DNA of 64,000 bases, from positions 3,658,001 to 3,722,000 of the forward strand of contig NZ_CP083590.1 in assembly GCF_020099395.1 (NCBI RefSeq). Direction: 5' to 3'. A program made the translations under genes and the position numbers. Numbering within the stretch: position 1 is the first letter of the stretch; the number at the start of each line of letters is the position of its first letter. The notes under the pieces were generated by a model. That model saw nothing but the letters and a program-made list of their open reading frames with translations. It was not told where the DNA came from and made no database searches. This DNA comes from Streptomyces mobaraensis (GTDB taxonomy: Bacteria > Actinomycetota > Actinomycetes > Streptomycetales > Streptomycetaceae). This document shows positions 1 to 9,069 of this stretch, piece after piece.

Positions 1-717
1 CGGGTGGGCGTCGGTGTCCGTGACCTCGACCGCGAGGGAGCCGGTGGCCTGGGTGAAGTCGCTGGTTGCGGAGGAGCGCAGCAGGCGGCCGCCGTCGATG
101 ACGACGACGTGGTCGCAGGTGCGCTCCAGCTCGCCGAGCAGGTGGGAGGTGACCAGCACCGAGATGCCGAAGTCGGTGTGCACCCGGCGGATGAGGGCCA
201 GCATCTCGTCGCGGCCGACGGGGTCGAGGCCGTTCGTCGGCTCGTCCAGCAGCACCAGGCGCGGGTCGTGGACGAGCGCCTGGGCCAGCTTCACCCGCTG
301 TTTCATGCCCGTGGAGTATCCGCCCATCGGGCGGTAGCGCTCCTCGTAGAGGCCCACGTGGCGCAGGGTGTCCGCGGTGCGCTCGCGCGCGGCGGAGAGC
401 GGCAGCCCGGACATCCGCGCCATGTGCACGACGAACTCGGTGGCCGAGACGTCGGGCGGCAGGCAGTCGTGCTCCGGCATGTAGCCGACCCGCTCCCGGA
501 TGGCCGCCCCTTCGGTGGCCACGTCCAGGCCCAGGACGTGCGCGCGGCCCTCGGTGGCCGGGGAGAGCCCCAGCAGGATCTTGATCAGCGTCGACTTGCC
601 GGCCCCGTTGGCACCCACCAGACCGGTCACGCCCGGAGTGATGTCGACGGAGAGCCGGTCGAGCGCGGTCACCTTGGGGTACCGCTTGCTGAGGCTTTCG
701 GTGGCGATCACTGTCAC
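1..717 (-). CDS. ABC transporter ATP-binding protein, C-terminus cut off by window edge
   Basis: This is the nucleotide-binding subunit of an ABC exporter of the YxlF/CcmA type, expected to drive a membrane permease encoded beyond the window. The 239 visible residues contain a Walker A motif GANGAGKST at residues 35-43, a signature segment YSTGMKQR in the middle, and a Walker B/D-loop LLDEPTNGLDP. The stop codon lies outside the window. I chose the GTG at 717 because the reading then begins MTVIATESLSKRYPKV, a usual start for this family; an in-frame GTG at 744 is possible. The gene diverges from the M24 operon. The transported substrate cannot be read from the sequence. Confidence 0.9.
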   Translation of the reverse strand, partial: MTVIATESLSKRYPKVTALDRLSVDITPGVTGLVGANGAGKSTLIKILLGLSPATEGRAHVLGLDVATEGAAIRERVGYMPEHDCLPPDVSATEFVVHMARMSGLPLSAARERTADTLRHVGLYEERYRPMGGYSTGMKQRVKLAQALVHDPRLVLLDEPTNGLDPVGRDEMLALIRRVHTDFGISVLVTSHLLGELERTCDHVVVIDGGRLLRSSATSDFTQATGSLAVEVTDTDAHP

Positions 718-933
718 GTCATCGACGGTAGTGGCGCGGACCACATCGGGCGTCAGTCTGGATGACGGCTTCGGTGTAGTCCTCGGGTCTGACCGTCCCG
801 TAGGGGATGGGCCGGAAGTACGGAACCGGACATCAGGGGCACGCGTCGGGGCGCGGTCCGGAATGTCGGGGCCACGGACCGGGACGCCCGGTGGCACGCA
901 TCGGGACGTCGGAGGCACCTTGTGCCCCACCCC

Positions 934-963
934 TTGACGCCGCCTCCGAATATTGTCACATTC
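934..963 (+). promoter_or_regulatory. Candidate promoter of the M24-EphD-like operon
   Basis: TTGACG at 934-939 matches a -35 element, and an AT-rich patch (AATATTGTCACATTC) supplies a weak -10 about 17-18 bp further on. It lies about 40 bp upstream of the ATG at 1003 in an otherwise gene-free 285-bp divergent spacer (718-1002). The -10 match is poor, so this is only a candidate. Confidence 0.3.
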
Positions 964-1002
964 ATCGATGTCAACTTCCGCACCGGCAGGGACGGTTGCG
1001 CC

Positions 1003-1884
1003 ATGAAGACCGGAGCGTCACCGCACGTCACACAGGACCTGGCCGGCTTCCGGGAGGTGCAGCGCCTCGCCTACGCCTGCGCCGAGGCCGTCGCCGCGCA
1101 GCTCGTCCCCGGGATGACCGAGCGCGACGCCGCCCGGCTGCAACGGGAGTGGCTGCGGCGGCGCGGGGTGCGCGACTGGTTCCATCTGCCCTTCGCCTGG
1201 TTCGGCGACCGCACGGCCTTCACCGGCTTCCGGGTGCCCACCCAGTTCTTCCCGTCGGGGCGGCGGCTGGCGCCCGGGATGCCGTTCGTCCTGGACCTGG
1301 CGCCGGTGTACCGGGGCTTCACCGCCGACGTCGGCTACTCCGGCTGCCTCGGCCCGGACCCGCTGCACGCCCGGATGCTCGACGACCTCCTCGACCACCG
1401 CGACCTCGTCCTGCGCGGCGTCCGCGAGCGCCGCCCGCTGCGCACGGTCTACGAGGACGTCGACCGGCTCATGATGCGCCAGGGCTACGCCAACCGGCAC
1501 CGCGCCTATCCCTTCGGGGTGATCGCCCACAAGGTCGGCCGGGTCCGCGACCGGCGCTGGTCGCCACGGGTCCTCGGCTTCGGCACCCAGGCGCTGAAAG
1601 GGCTGGCCTCCGACGCCCTCCACGGCCACCGGGAGGGCTGGTCGCCGCTGTGGAGCCCGTACCGCTTCTCCGACCACCCGCCCACCCCCGGGCTGTGGGC
1701 GGTCGAGCCGCACCTCGGGTTCCGCGGGACGGGCGTGAAGTTCGAGGAGTTGCTGGTGGTGACCGACTCGCGGGATCCGGAGGAGAGCGCGTTCTGGCTG
1801 GACGACGATCTTCCGCATGTCCGGCGGCGGCGGGCAGGGGGACGGGAAGCGCAACGGGACGGACAGAAGGGAACCGGACGATGA
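1003..1884 (+). CDS. M24 family metallopeptidase (Xaa-Pro aminopeptidase-like)
   Basis: This 293-residue protein has the pita-bread fold signature of M24 dimetal enzymes, which cleave N-terminal residues or are catalytically inert relatives. Probable metal ligands are D98 (LDLAP), D109 (TADVG), H176 (AHKVG), E235 (VEPHLGF) and E248/E249 (FEELLVV), so the metal site looks intact. It lacks the long N-terminal creatinase-like domain of true prolidases and keeps only a short alpha-helical lead. I start it at ATG 1003 with GGCAGGG upstream, rather than the in-frame 922. Its stop overlaps the next start as ATGA, so it is probably translationally coupled to the EphD-like fusion. The substrate is unknown. 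Confidence 0.85.
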   Translation: MKTGASPHVTQDLAGFREVQRLAYACAEAVAAQLVPGMTERDAARLQREWLRRRGVRDWFHLPFAWFGDRTAFTGFRVPTQFFPSGRRLAPGMPFVLDLAPVYRGFTADVGYSGCLGPDPLHARMLDDLLDHRDLVLRGVRERRPLRTVYEDVDRLMMRQGYANRHRAYPFGVIAHKVGRVRDRRWSPRVLGFGTQALKGLASDALHGHREGWSPLWSPYRFSDHPPTPGLWAVEPHLGFRGTGVKFEELLVVTDSRDPEESAFWLDDDLPHVRRRRAGGREAQRDGQKGTGR

Positions 1885-3728
1885 ACGCCTTCGGCGCGGA
1901 GCACGGCGGCACGGAGTTCGACGGCACGAAGCGCGGCGGCACGGAACTCGACGGCGCGCGGGAGCGGAGGGTGCGGTCGGCCGGCGTCGAGCTGTGCGTC
2001 GCCGAACTGGGCGACCCCGCCGACCCCACCGTCGTCCTCCTCCACGGCTACCCGGACAGCAAGGAGGTCTGGGCGCCGGTCGCACAGCGCTTGCAGGAAC
2101 GTTTCCACGTCGTGCTCTACGACGTCCGCGGCTGCGGCCGGTCGACGGCGCCCAGCCCGCTGCGCGGCGGCTTCACCCTGGAGAAGCTGACCGGCGACTT
2201 CCTCGCCGTCGTGGACGCGGTGAGCCCCGACGCCCCCGTGCACCTGGTCGGACACGACTGGGGATCCGTCCAGGGCTGGGAGTTCACCACCGTCCGCCGC
2301 ACCGAGGGGCGCGTCGCCTCCTTCACCTCCATCTCAGGACCCTCGCTCGACCACTTCGGTCACTGGATCAAGGAGCGCGCCGCGCGGCCCACCCCGCGCC
2401 GCGCCGCCCAGTTGCTCGGGCAGGGCGCCCGGTCCTGGTACGTGTACGCGCTGCACACGCCCGTCCTGCCGGAGGCCGCCTGGCGCGGGCCGCTCGGCCG
2501 GCGGTGGCCGGACGTGCTGGAGCGGTCCGAGAAGGTGCCGAAGGGCCCGTACCCGACCGCGTCCCTGCCCACCGACGCCGCGCACGGCGCCTGGCTCTAC
2601 CGCGACAACGTCCGGGAGCGGACGCGCCGTCCGCGCCCCGACGCGTACGCGCACGCCCCCGTGCAGCTGATCACGCCCACCGGCGACGCGTTCCTCTCCG
2701 CGCGGCTCTACGACGGCCTGGAGCGCTGGGCGCCCGGCCTGGTGCGGCGCACCGTGCGCGCGGGCCACTGGGTGCCGCGCACCCGCCCCGGGCAACTGGC
2801 GGACTGGATCACCGAGTTCGTCGGCCGGCAGGCGGACGGCCCGTCGGCCGTCCCCGTCCGGCGGCCCCTTCCCGGGACCGGCAAGGCCCGCCCGGAGCGG
2901 TACGCGCAGCGCTTCGCCGGCCGGCTCGTCCTGGTGACGGGCGCCGCGAGCGGCATCGGCCAGGCCACCGCCTTCGCCTTCGCCGAGGCGGGCGCCCGGA
3001 TCGTCGCGGTGGACCGCGACGCGGAGGGCGCGGCGCGCACCGCCGAGCTCGCCCGGCTGCTCGGCGCGCCCGGGGCCTGGGCCGAGTGCGTCGACGTCTC
3101 CGACGAGGCGGCGATGGAGAAGCTGGCCGCCCGCACGGCCGAGGCCCACGGCGTCGTGGACGTCCTCGTCAACAACGCGGGGATCGGCGTCGCCGGGCCG
3201 TTCCTCGACACGCCGCCGGAGGCGTGGCGGAAGACCCTGGACGTCAACCTGTGGGGCGTGCTGCACGGCTGCCGCCTCTTCGGCCGGCAGATGGCCGAGC
3301 GCGGCGAGGGCGGCCACATCGTCAACACCGCGTCCGCCGCCGCCTTCCAGCCCTCCCGGACGCTGTCCGCCTACAGCACCTCCAAGGCGGCGGTACTGAT
3401 GCTCTCCGAGTGCCTGCGCGCCGAGCTCGGCGACCGGGACATCGGCGTCACCGCCGTCTGCCCCGGCATCGTCGCCACGGGCATCACCTCCGCCACCCTC
3501 TTCACCGGCGTCCCGGAGGAGGAGCAGCGGCGGCTGCGGGAGCGGACCACCCGGCTCTACGGGCGGCGCGACTACCCGCCGGAGCGGGTCGCGGACGCGA
3601 TCCTGCGGGCCGTCCACGACGACCTGCCCGTCGTCCCCGTCACCCCCGAGGCGCACGGACTCCGCCTCCTCGCCCGCTTCGCGCCCCGCCTGCGGCGGGC
3701 CGTCGCACGCGCCGAACCCCGGCTCTGA
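1881..3728 (+). CDS. Alpha/beta-hydrolase fused to short-chain dehydrogenase (EphD-like)
   Basis: This 615-residue two-domain enzyme resembles mycobacterial EphD, an epoxide hydrolase joined to an SDR. Residues about 33-315 form an alpha/beta hydrolase with HGYPDS (55-60), an Asp nucleophile in GHDWGS (D126) as in epoxide hydrolases, a probable acid D268 and a catalytic H296 (GHW). Residues about 345-615 form a classical SDR with TGAASGIG (353-360), NNAG (431-434) and Y498-x3-K502. Together they could hydrolyse an ester or epoxide and oxidise or reduce the product. The ATG at 1881 overlaps the preceding stop. The first 30 residues are a Gly/Thr/Glu-rich tail made of near-repeats. The domain calls are secure; the substrate is unknown. 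Confidence 0.92.
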   Translation: MNAFGAEHGGTEFDGTKRGGTELDGARERRVRSAGVELCVAELGDPADPTVVLLHGYPDSKEVWAPVAQRLQERFHVVLYDVRGCGRSTAPSPLRGGFTLEKLTGDFLAVVDAVSPDAPVHLVGHDWGSVQGWEFTTVRRTEGRVASFTSISGPSLDHFGHWIKERAARPTPRRAAQLLGQGARSWYVYALHTPVLPEAAWRGPLGRRWPDVLERSEKVPKGPYPTASLPTDAAHGAWLYRDNVRERTRRPRPDAYAHAPVQLITPTGDAFLSARLYDGLERWAPGLVRRTVRAGHWVPRTRPGQLADWITEFVGRQADGPSAVPVRRPLPGTGKARPERYAQRFAGRLVLVTGAASGIGQATAFAFAEAGARIVAVDRDAEGAARTAELARLLGAPGAWAECVDVSDEAAMEKLAARTAEAHGVVDVLVNNAGIGVAGPFLDTPPEAWRKTLDVNLWGVLHGCRLFGRQMAERGEGGHIVNTASAAAFQPSRTLSAYSTSKAAVLMLSECLRAELGDRDIGVTAVCPGIVATGITSATLFTGVPEEEQRRLRERTTRLYGRRDYPPERVADAILRAVHDDLPVVPVTPEAHGLRLLARFAPRLRRAVARAEPRL

Positions 3729-3762
3729 CCGGCCGTCCCGAACCCCTCGGAGGAGGACCCGC

Positions 3763-4665
3763 ATGACCGCCGACCACCACCCCATCGCCCCCCGCCGCGT
3801 CTCCTTCGACTGGCGGGAGACGCCGCTGCACTGGATCCCCGACGAGCCGACGGCCACCCACGTCATCAACGTGCTGCACCTGCTGCTGCCCGCCGGGGAG
3901 CGGTGGTTCGTCAAGGTCTTCAAGGAGGCCCTGCCGCTGGTCAGAGACCCCGAACTGCTCAAGGACGTCAAAGGGTTCATGGGCCAGGAGGCCACCCACA
4001 GCGTCCAGCACTCCTACGTCCTCGACCACCTGGCCCACCAGAAGCTGGACACCGGCCCGTACACCAGGCAGGTCGACTACCTCTTCGACGTGCTGCTCGG
4101 CGAGCGGCCGCCGTTCGGACTGCCGCTCTCCGAGCGGGAGTGGCTGCGGTTCCGGCTGTCGGTGATCGCGGCGGTGGAGCAGTTCACCGCCGTCCTCGGC
4201 GACTGGGTGCTGCGGGCCGACACGCTCGACGCCGCCCGGCCCGACCCGGTGATGCTCGACCTGCTGCGCTGGCACGGCGCCGAGGAGGTCGAACACCGGT
4301 CGGTGGCCTTCGACATGTACCAGCACTGCGGCGGCGACGAGCCCGGCCGCTACGCCCGCCGCGTGCTCGGCATGGCGATCACCGCCCCCATCCTGACGTA
4401 CCTGTGGGGACGCGGAGCCGCCTATCTGATCCGGCACGACCCCCGGCTCGCCAAGCGGCTCCGCTACACGCTGCGGCACCACAAGCGGGCCGTCGACAAG
4501 GGGCTGCTGCCCACCTGGGGCGAGCTGGGCGCGGCCATACCGCGCTACCTCCGGCGCTCCTACCACCCGTCCCAGGAGGGGTCGTTGAGCAGGGCCGTCG
4601 CCTACCTGGCGGCCTCGCCGGCGGCGGGCCGGGGGCGGGCGCCGGGCGGCGCGGTCGCGTCGTAG
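3763..4665 (+). CDS. Metal-dependent hydrolase, PF10118/COG3687 type
   Basis: This 300-residue protein matches the metal-dependent hydrolase family COG3687, whose biochemical role is poorly known. Acidic and histidine clusters QEATH (75-79), E139 and EEVEH (174-178) resemble a ferritin-like four-helix dimetal site. Segment 200-225 (GMAITAPILTYLWG) is hydrophobic and may contact membrane. The ATG at 3763 follows a strong GGAGGAGG. It lies 34 bp after the EphD-like gene and 31 bp before a MerR gene, so it is the third gene of the operon. The neighbours suggest a lipid-like substrate, which is inference. Confidence 0.85.
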   Translation: MTADHHPIAPRRVSFDWRETPLHWIPDEPTATHVINVLHLLLPAGERWFVKVFKEALPLVRDPELLKDVKGFMGQEATHSVQHSYVLDHLAHQKLDTGPYTRQVDYLFDVLLGERPPFGLPLSEREWLRFRLSVIAAVEQFTAVLGDWVLRADTLDAARPDPVMLDLLRWHGAEEVEHRSVAFDMYQHCGGDEPGRYARRVLGMAITAPILTYLWGRGAAYLIRHDPRLAKRLRYTLRHHKRAVDKGLLPTWGELGAAIPRYLRRSYHPSQEGSLSRAVAYLAASPAAGRGRAPGGAVAS

Positions 4666-4696
4666 AGTGACGGGTGGTGTCTGTGAGGAGTGCCCC

Positions 4697-5626
4697 GTGA
4701 GCGAACCGCCGGCGTACCGGATCGAGGACCTGGCCCACCTCAGCGGCGCCACGGTCCGCACGATCCGCGCCTACCAGGACCGGGGCCTCCTCCCCAGGCC
4801 CGAGCGGCGCGGCCGGGCGAACGTCTACGGCGACGCCCACCTGGAGCGGCTCCGGCGGATCGCCGACCTGCTGGACCGCGGCTACACCCTCGCCAGCATC
4901 AAAGAACTGCTCGACGCCTGGGACGCCGGGCGGGGACTCGGCGGGATCCTCGGGCTCGTCGCGGAGGTGGACGGGCCGTGGTCGGACGAGCGGACCGGCC
5001 GGGTCACCCGCGCCGACCTGGTCGAACGGTTCGGGGGCGGGCCGGACGACTCCGCCGTCGAGGACGCCGTGGAGCTGGGCGTCCTCGAACCGGTCCCGGG
5101 CGCCCCGGACACCTTCCTGGTCCCGAGCCCGCAGCTGCTCGCCGTCGCCGCCGAACTGCACGCCTCCGGCGTCCCCCTGCCGGCCATCCTCACCCACCTC
5201 CGGGAGGTGCGCTCCCAGGTCGAGCACCTCGCAGCCCGCTTCCTCGACTTCACCACCGAGCACGTCTTCCGGCCGTACCTGGATCACGCGCCGTCCGAGG
5301 AGGAGGCGGACCGGGCCGCCGCCCTCGTGCGCCGGCTGCGGCCGCTCGCCCAGCAGACCGTGGACGCCGAACTCGCCCGCGCCATGCGGCTGCTGGCCGT
5401 GCGAAACCTGCGCCGGCACCTCGGGGAGGTCACCGGCGGCGCTCCCGCCGTCGCGGCGGACGAGGCGAGGGCCGCGGTGGAACTGCCCGCCGCCACCGTG
5501 GACGCCGTACGGGACCTGGTCGGCCCGGACGGTGTGAGCGCCTTCGTGGCCGCGGCGGCGGAACGGGAGGTGCGGGCGCGGGCGATGGACGGCCTGGCCG
5601 AGCGGCATCGGGAGGGCACGGGGTAG
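4697..5626 (+). CDS. MerR family transcriptional regulator
   Basis: A 309-residue regulator. An N-terminal MerR winged helix starts at YRIEDLAHLSGATVRTIRAY and is followed by the usual GLLP and R-R-x-N-x-Y segments. A long C-terminal region of about 230 residues is predicted to be mostly helical. I chose GTG 4697, which has GAGGAG 6 bp upstream, over the in-frame codon at 4667. Being last in the M24-EphD-like-hydrolase operon suggests it autoregulates that operon. The C-terminal region lacks Cys clusters, so metal sensing is unlikely. It converges on pspAB with only 4 bp between the stops. Confidence 0.88.
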   Translation: MSEPPAYRIEDLAHLSGATVRTIRAYQDRGLLPRPERRGRANVYGDAHLERLRRIADLLDRGYTLASIKELLDAWDAGRGLGGILGLVAEVDGPWSDERTGRVTRADLVERFGGGPDDSAVEDAVELGVLEPVPGAPDTFLVPSPQLLAVAAELHASGVPLPAILTHLREVRSQVEHLAARFLDFTTEHVFRPYLDHAPSEEEADRAAALVRRLRPLAQQTVDAELARAMRLLAVRNLRRHLGEVTGGAPAVAADEARAAVELPAATVDAVRDLVGPDGVSAFVAAAAEREVRARAMDGLAERHREGTG

Positions 5627-5630
5627 GCCG

Positions 5631-6215
5631 TCACAGACCCGGCGCGCCCCACACCGGGAACCAGCGGCTCAGATCGTCCTCGATCCGCAGGTCGTCGGCG
5701 AGCAACGCCCGTGCTTGCAACTCCAGTTCGTGATCGCGTCGCTCCTGGGCGCCCTCGACGGGCGCGAAGGGGTAGAAGGTGCCGCGTTTGTAGAGGTAGA
5801 CGAGGGCGAGCGGGCGGCCGCGCCCGTCCCGGAAGCCCAGCAGCGAGCAGAGCAGCTGGGGCCCGAACCCGGCGTCCTCCAGCAGCGTGTTCACCGCGTG
5901 CAGGTCGTTGACCAGGGCCGGGACATCGTCGGGCGGCTCCTGGGCGAGCAGCCAGGTGTACCCGTAGGAGTCCCGCAGGAACTCGACGGGCGTCCCGCCG
6001 CGCGCGGTGTCCGCGTCGAGCAGCCGCCGGACGTCCTCGCGCAGCGCGTCGAAAGCCCCGCCCTCCACGCTGGCGAAGCAGACCGAACCGCGCCCGGTCG
6101 GCTCCAGCCCGGCACCGGCCCGGAGCGTCAGGGCGGCGGACGGCAGGGCGAAGAGGCGGTCGAGATCGGGGCGGACGGGCTTGGTGCGTCCGAGGATCAC
6201 GTCCAGGAAGCCCAT
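5631..6215 (-). CDS. pspAB: PspA-associated protein PspAB
   Basis: This 194-residue cytosolic protein belongs to the actinobacterial PspAB family, found beside PspA or HtpX in membrane-stress loci. It starts MGFLDVILGRTKPVRPDLDRL, and no enzymatic motif is recognisable. It lies 9 bp downstream of htpX on the same strand, so the two are surely co-transcribed. This pairing is the main support for the name. A membrane-integrity role is inferred from family context. PspA itself is not in this window. Confidence 0.85.
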   Translation of the reverse strand: MGFLDVILGRTKPVRPDLDRLFALPSAALTLRAGAGLEPTGRGSVCFASVEGGAFDALREDVRRLLDADTARGGTPVEFLRDSYGYTWLLAQEPPDDVPALVNDLHAVNTLLEDAGFGPQLLCSLLGFRDGRGRPLALVYLYKRGTFYPFAPVEGAQERRDHELELQARALLADDLRIEDDLSRWFPVWGAPGL

Positions 6216-6224
6216 GGGTCGCCG

Positions 6225-7163
6225 TCACCCCGCCCGTCCGAGGGCCGCCGCGATCCTGCCGAGCTGGTCCAGCCGCCGTTCCAGCGGGGGGTGCGAGGAG
6301 AGCAGGCCGCTCAGGGTCTCGCGGGAGAGGGCCGGGGCGAACCAGAAGGCGTTGAACGGCTCCGCCTGCCGCAGGTCGCGGGTCGGGATCCGGGCGAGCT
6401 GCCCGGTGACCTTGGTGAGCGCGGACGCGAGCGCCGACGGCCGGCCGGTCAGCAGGGCGGCGGCCCGGTCGGCGGACAGCTCCCGGTAGCGCGACAGCAT
6501 CCGGGTGAGCAGGAGGCTCACGGCGTAGACGACGGCGCTGACCAGCGGGACGACCACCATCAGGAGGGCCGTGTTGGCGTCCCGTCCGCCCACCCTGCGC
6601 AGGCCGCCCCACAGGCCGACGCGGGTGATGATCCCGGCCAGGACGCCCAGGAAGGAGGCGATGGTCATCACCGCGACGTCGCGGTGCGCGACATGGCTCA
6701 GCTCGTGCGCCAGGACGCCCTCCAGCTCCTCGGGCTCCAGCCGGCGCAGCAGCCCGGTCGTGGCGCAGACCAGGGCGTTGTTGCGGTTGCGGCCGGTGGC
6801 GAAGGCGTTGGGCACGTCGGTGTCGGCGACGGCCACGCGCGGCTTGGGCATGTCCGCCAGGGCGCACAGCCGGTCGACCGCGCCGTGCAGCTCGGGGGCC
6901 TCGCGCGGGGTCACCTCGCGCGCCCCCATCCCGAACTCGGCGATCCGGTCGCTGAACCAGAACTGGGCCACGAACAGCCCACCGGCCAGCACCAGCACGA
7001 TCGGCCACGCCCCGCGCAGCAGCACGACGAGCACGCCGACGAACACCACGTACAGCAGCCCGATGAAGAACATCGTGCCCACCATGCGGGTGGTCAGCCC
7101 GCGGTCGGGGGCGAATCGTGTGGCTCGCGTCGTCTTCCGCACGGCGGCCTCCCAGTCTCGCAC
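6225..7163 (-). CDS. htpX: HtpX-type zinc metalloprotease (M48B)
   Basis: This 312-residue inner-membrane protease is expected to degrade misfolded membrane proteins. Two N-terminal transmembrane segments lie at residues about 28-50 and 52-72. The catalytic HELSH motif is at 153-157, with the third zinc ligand E228 in SRYRELSADRAA. A further hydrophobic pair lies at about 165-180 and 198-220. The start is GTG 7163. It forms an operon with the downstream pspAB. The 163 bp upstream, before the PIN gene stop, show no further gene. Confidence 0.93.
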   Translation of the reverse strand: MRDWEAAVRKTTRATRFAPDRGLTTRMVGTMFFIGLLYVVFVGVLVVLLRGAWPIVLVLAGGLFVAQFWFSDRIAEFGMGAREVTPREAPELHGAVDRLCALADMPKPRVAVADTDVPNAFATGRNRNNALVCATTGLLRRLEPEELEGVLAHELSHVAHRDVAVMTIASFLGVLAGIITRVGLWGGLRRVGGRDANTALLMVVVPLVSAVVYAVSLLLTRMLSRYRELSADRAAALLTGRPSALASALTKVTGQLARIPTRDLRQAEPFNAFWFAPALSRETLSGLLSSHPPLERRLDQLGRIAAALGRAG

Positions 7164-7326
7164 CGGCGCCCGGGAGGGGCTCCTCCGTCACGTCGGCGCG
7201 CACGGTCACACGGACAGCCGCGCCGACGCCTCCGTCACGCCGGAAAAGGCCCTTCTGTCACGATTCTCCCTCGCGCTTCGCCTCTTGCGCTCATCCGGTC
7301 GCCTCGCCCATTCCGCTCGCCCGGAC

Positions 7327-7728
7327 TCACAGCCCGATGATCCGGACCCGGTCGCCGCACAGCCGTGTCATGTCGTCGACGTCGGAGGTCAGCAGGGCCA
7401 CCGGACCGGGCTGGCGCAGGGCCACCTCGGCGACGGTCGCGCCGATCGCGTACTTGTGGCCGTGCGGCCCCGCGGCTTTCAGCAGTTCCGCGGACGCCCG
7501 CGCCGCACTCTCGGTCACCGGCTCGACCTTGACGCGGGACAGCATCCAGCGCAGCCGGGACATGTTCACCCGCGCGTGACTGACTTCCACGATGGTGTTG
7601 GCCCCGATGACGAAATCGGCGCCCATGGCGTGGAACACCTGGAACATCGCCAGGAGCTTCCGGTCCTGCGCGATCCAGCCGGAGACCCCCTGGGAGTCCA
7701 GGACAACGGTCTCGACGTGCTCTTTCAC
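7327..7728 (-). CDS. PIN-domain toxin (VapC-like), possible catalytic loss
   Basis: This 133-residue PIN-fold protein would be the RNase toxin of a type II toxin-antitoxin pair. Expected acidic residues are seen at D11 (VLDSQ), E48 (TIVEVSH) and D116/D118/D119 (TSDVDDM). The position that normally carries the third catalytic Asp reads G96 in KYAIGATVAEVA, a one-base change from GAC to GGC if the ancestral motif was AID. The GTG start at 7728 overlaps the antitoxin stop as GTGA. The pair is probably autoregulated from the palindrome at 7981-7996. Confidence 0.85.
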   Translation of the reverse strand: MKEHVETVVLDSQGVSGWIAQDRKLLAMFQVFHAMGADFVIGANTIVEVSHARVNMSRLRWMLSRVKVEPVTESAARASAELLKAAGPHGHKYAIGATVAEVALRQPGPVALLTSDVDDMTRLCGDRVRIIGL

Positions 7729-7973
7729 GCCGCGCTCGCCGGCCCGTCGGCGTCCGCCGCCCCGAAGATCCGGGAACGGGCCTCCGCCAGTTCCTCCTCC
7801 GTGAAAGCCCCGTGTTCCTCCTGGTGACGCAGCAGGTCGGCGCCGAGGAGCCGGTGCCTGAGCTGACGGGCCACCGCCTCGGCGACATAACCGGAGACGT
7901 TGTCGGTGATCTTCCTCAGCTCGGCGACCTGCTCGGTCGGCAGCGTCACCGTGATGCGCGTCGTGTCCGCCAT
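7725..7973 (-). CDS. Ribbon-helix-helix antitoxin (VapB-like)
   Basis: An 82-residue protein. The N-terminus [18 protein letters not shown] is typical of the beta strand and first helix of ribbon-helix-helix (Arc/MetJ) antitoxins, which bind operator DNA. The Glu-rich C-terminal half would wrap the PIN toxin. I start it at ATG 7973; an in-frame ATG lies at 8000 inside the palindromic operator. No Shine-Dalgarno is visible before 7973, so a very short leader is possible. It is translationally coupled to the PIN gene. Confidence 0.85.
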   Translation of the reverse strand: MADTTRITVTLPTEQVAELRKITDNVSGYVAEAVARQLRHRLLGADLLRHQEEHGAFTEEELAEARSRIFGAADADGPASAA

Positions 7974-7980
7974 ACGGCGA

Positions 7981-7996
7981 GCATACTGCGATATGC
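7981..7996. promoter_or_regulatory. Inverted repeat upstream of the toxin-antitoxin operon
   Basis: GCATACTGCGATATGC has 5-bp perfect arms (GCATA/TATGC) in an AT-richer patch, 8-23 bp upstream of the antitoxin ATG. Ribbon-helix-helix antitoxins repress through short palindromes in this position, so it is a plausible autoregulatory operator. Confidence 0.5.
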
Positions 7997-8020
7997 ACAC
8001 CCCCCGTCCAAGGCCGGTGC

Positions 8021-8923
8021 TCAGCCGAGCTGCGCCGGCCCCTCGGTCGCGATGCGCTCGAAGACGGCCTGGTCAGCGGCGAAGTCGGAGTCGGGGACCG
8101 GCCAGTGCAGCACGATCTCGGTGAAGCCGGCCTCCCGCTGCCGGCCCGCGAAGTCCACGAAGGCGTCGACCGAGTCGAGCATCGAGGAGCGGTCCGGGGT
8201 GAAGCCGGTGAGGAGGATCCTGTCCAGCTCGGCGGGCTTCCGGCCGATCTCCTCGCACGCCGCGCCGAGCTTCGCCGCCTGCGCGCGCAGCGCCGCGTCC
8301 GACTGGGCGGGCGTGCCCGTCTCGTACAGCTTCGGGTCACCCGTGGTCACCCACGCCTGCCCGTACCGCGCCGCGAGCCTCAGCCCGCGCGGGCCGGTCG
8401 CCGCGACGGCGAAGGGCAGCCGGGGGGACTGCGCGCAGCCGGGGACGTTCCGGGCCTCGACGGCCGAGTAGAAGGCGCCCTCGTGGGTGACGGCGCCCTC
8501 GGTGAGCAGGCGGTCGAGCAGCGGTACGAACTCGGCGAACCGGTCCGCCCGCTCGTTCGGCGTCCACGCCTCCTGCCCGAGCGCGGTCGCGTCGAAGCCG
8601 TTGCCGCCCGCGCCGATGCCCAGGGTGATCCGGCCGCCGGAGACGTCGTCGAGGGAGATCAGCTCCTTGGCGAGCGTCACCGGGTGGCGGAAGTTCGGGG
8701 AGGTCACGAGGGTGCCCAGGCGGAGCCGCTCGGTCGCCGTGGCGGCGGCGGTGAGGGTGGGCAGGGCGCCGAACCACGGGCCGTCGCGGAAGGTGCGCCA
8801 CGAGAGGTGGTCGTAGGTGTACGCCGTGTGGAAGCCGAGCTCCTCGGCGCGCTGCCACTTCGCGCGCCCGCCCTGGTGCCAGCGGTCGACGGGGAGGATC
8901 ACGGTGCTCAGGCGCAGACTCAT
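8021..8923 (-). CDS. LLM class (F420-dependent type) oxidoreductase
   Basis: This 300-residue TIM-barrel flavin/F420 oxidoreductase is of the luciferase-like family. It starts [15 protein letters not shown], then shows the family segments [27 protein letters not shown] and [11 protein letters not shown]. Actinobacterial members of this subgroup usually use coenzyme F420. The ATG at 8923 was chosen over upstream in-frame codons because homology begins there. It is monocistronic and divergent from the HAD gene. Its substrate cannot be assigned. Confidence 0.88.
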   Translation of the reverse strand: MSLRLSTVILPVDRWHQGGRAKWQRAEELGFHTAYTYDHLSWRTFRDGPWFGALPTLTAAATATERLRLGTLVTSPNFRHPVTLAKELISLDDVSGGRITLGIGAGGNGFDATALGQEAWTPNERADRFAEFVPLLDRLLTEGAVTHEGAFYSAVEARNVPGCAQSPRLPFAVAATGPRGLRLAARYGQAWVTTGDPKLYETGTPAQSDAALRAQAAKLGAACEEIGRKPAELDRILLTGFTPDRSSMLDSVDAFVDFAGRQREAGFTEIVLHWPVPDSDFAADQAVFERIATEGPAQLG

Positions 8924-9069
8924 GCTTCGGAGCCTACGTCTCGCCTCCCTGGTCAGACCACGTCTCTCTGGTTGATACAGGCCACATGCGCACCACAGCC
9001 CCCGGGGCCCTGGCTCAAAAGCGCGCCGCCGCGCACACCCGTGCGCCGCGAAGCGTCCGGTATCCGACA

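Noticed and set aside
753..1031. A 92-codon frame on the - strand upstream of the ABC gene
   Set aside because: No homology, no ribosome binding site and it overlaps the start of the M24 gene.
5715..7340. A 541-codon open frame on the + strand
   Set aside because: It is antisense to pspAB and htpX.
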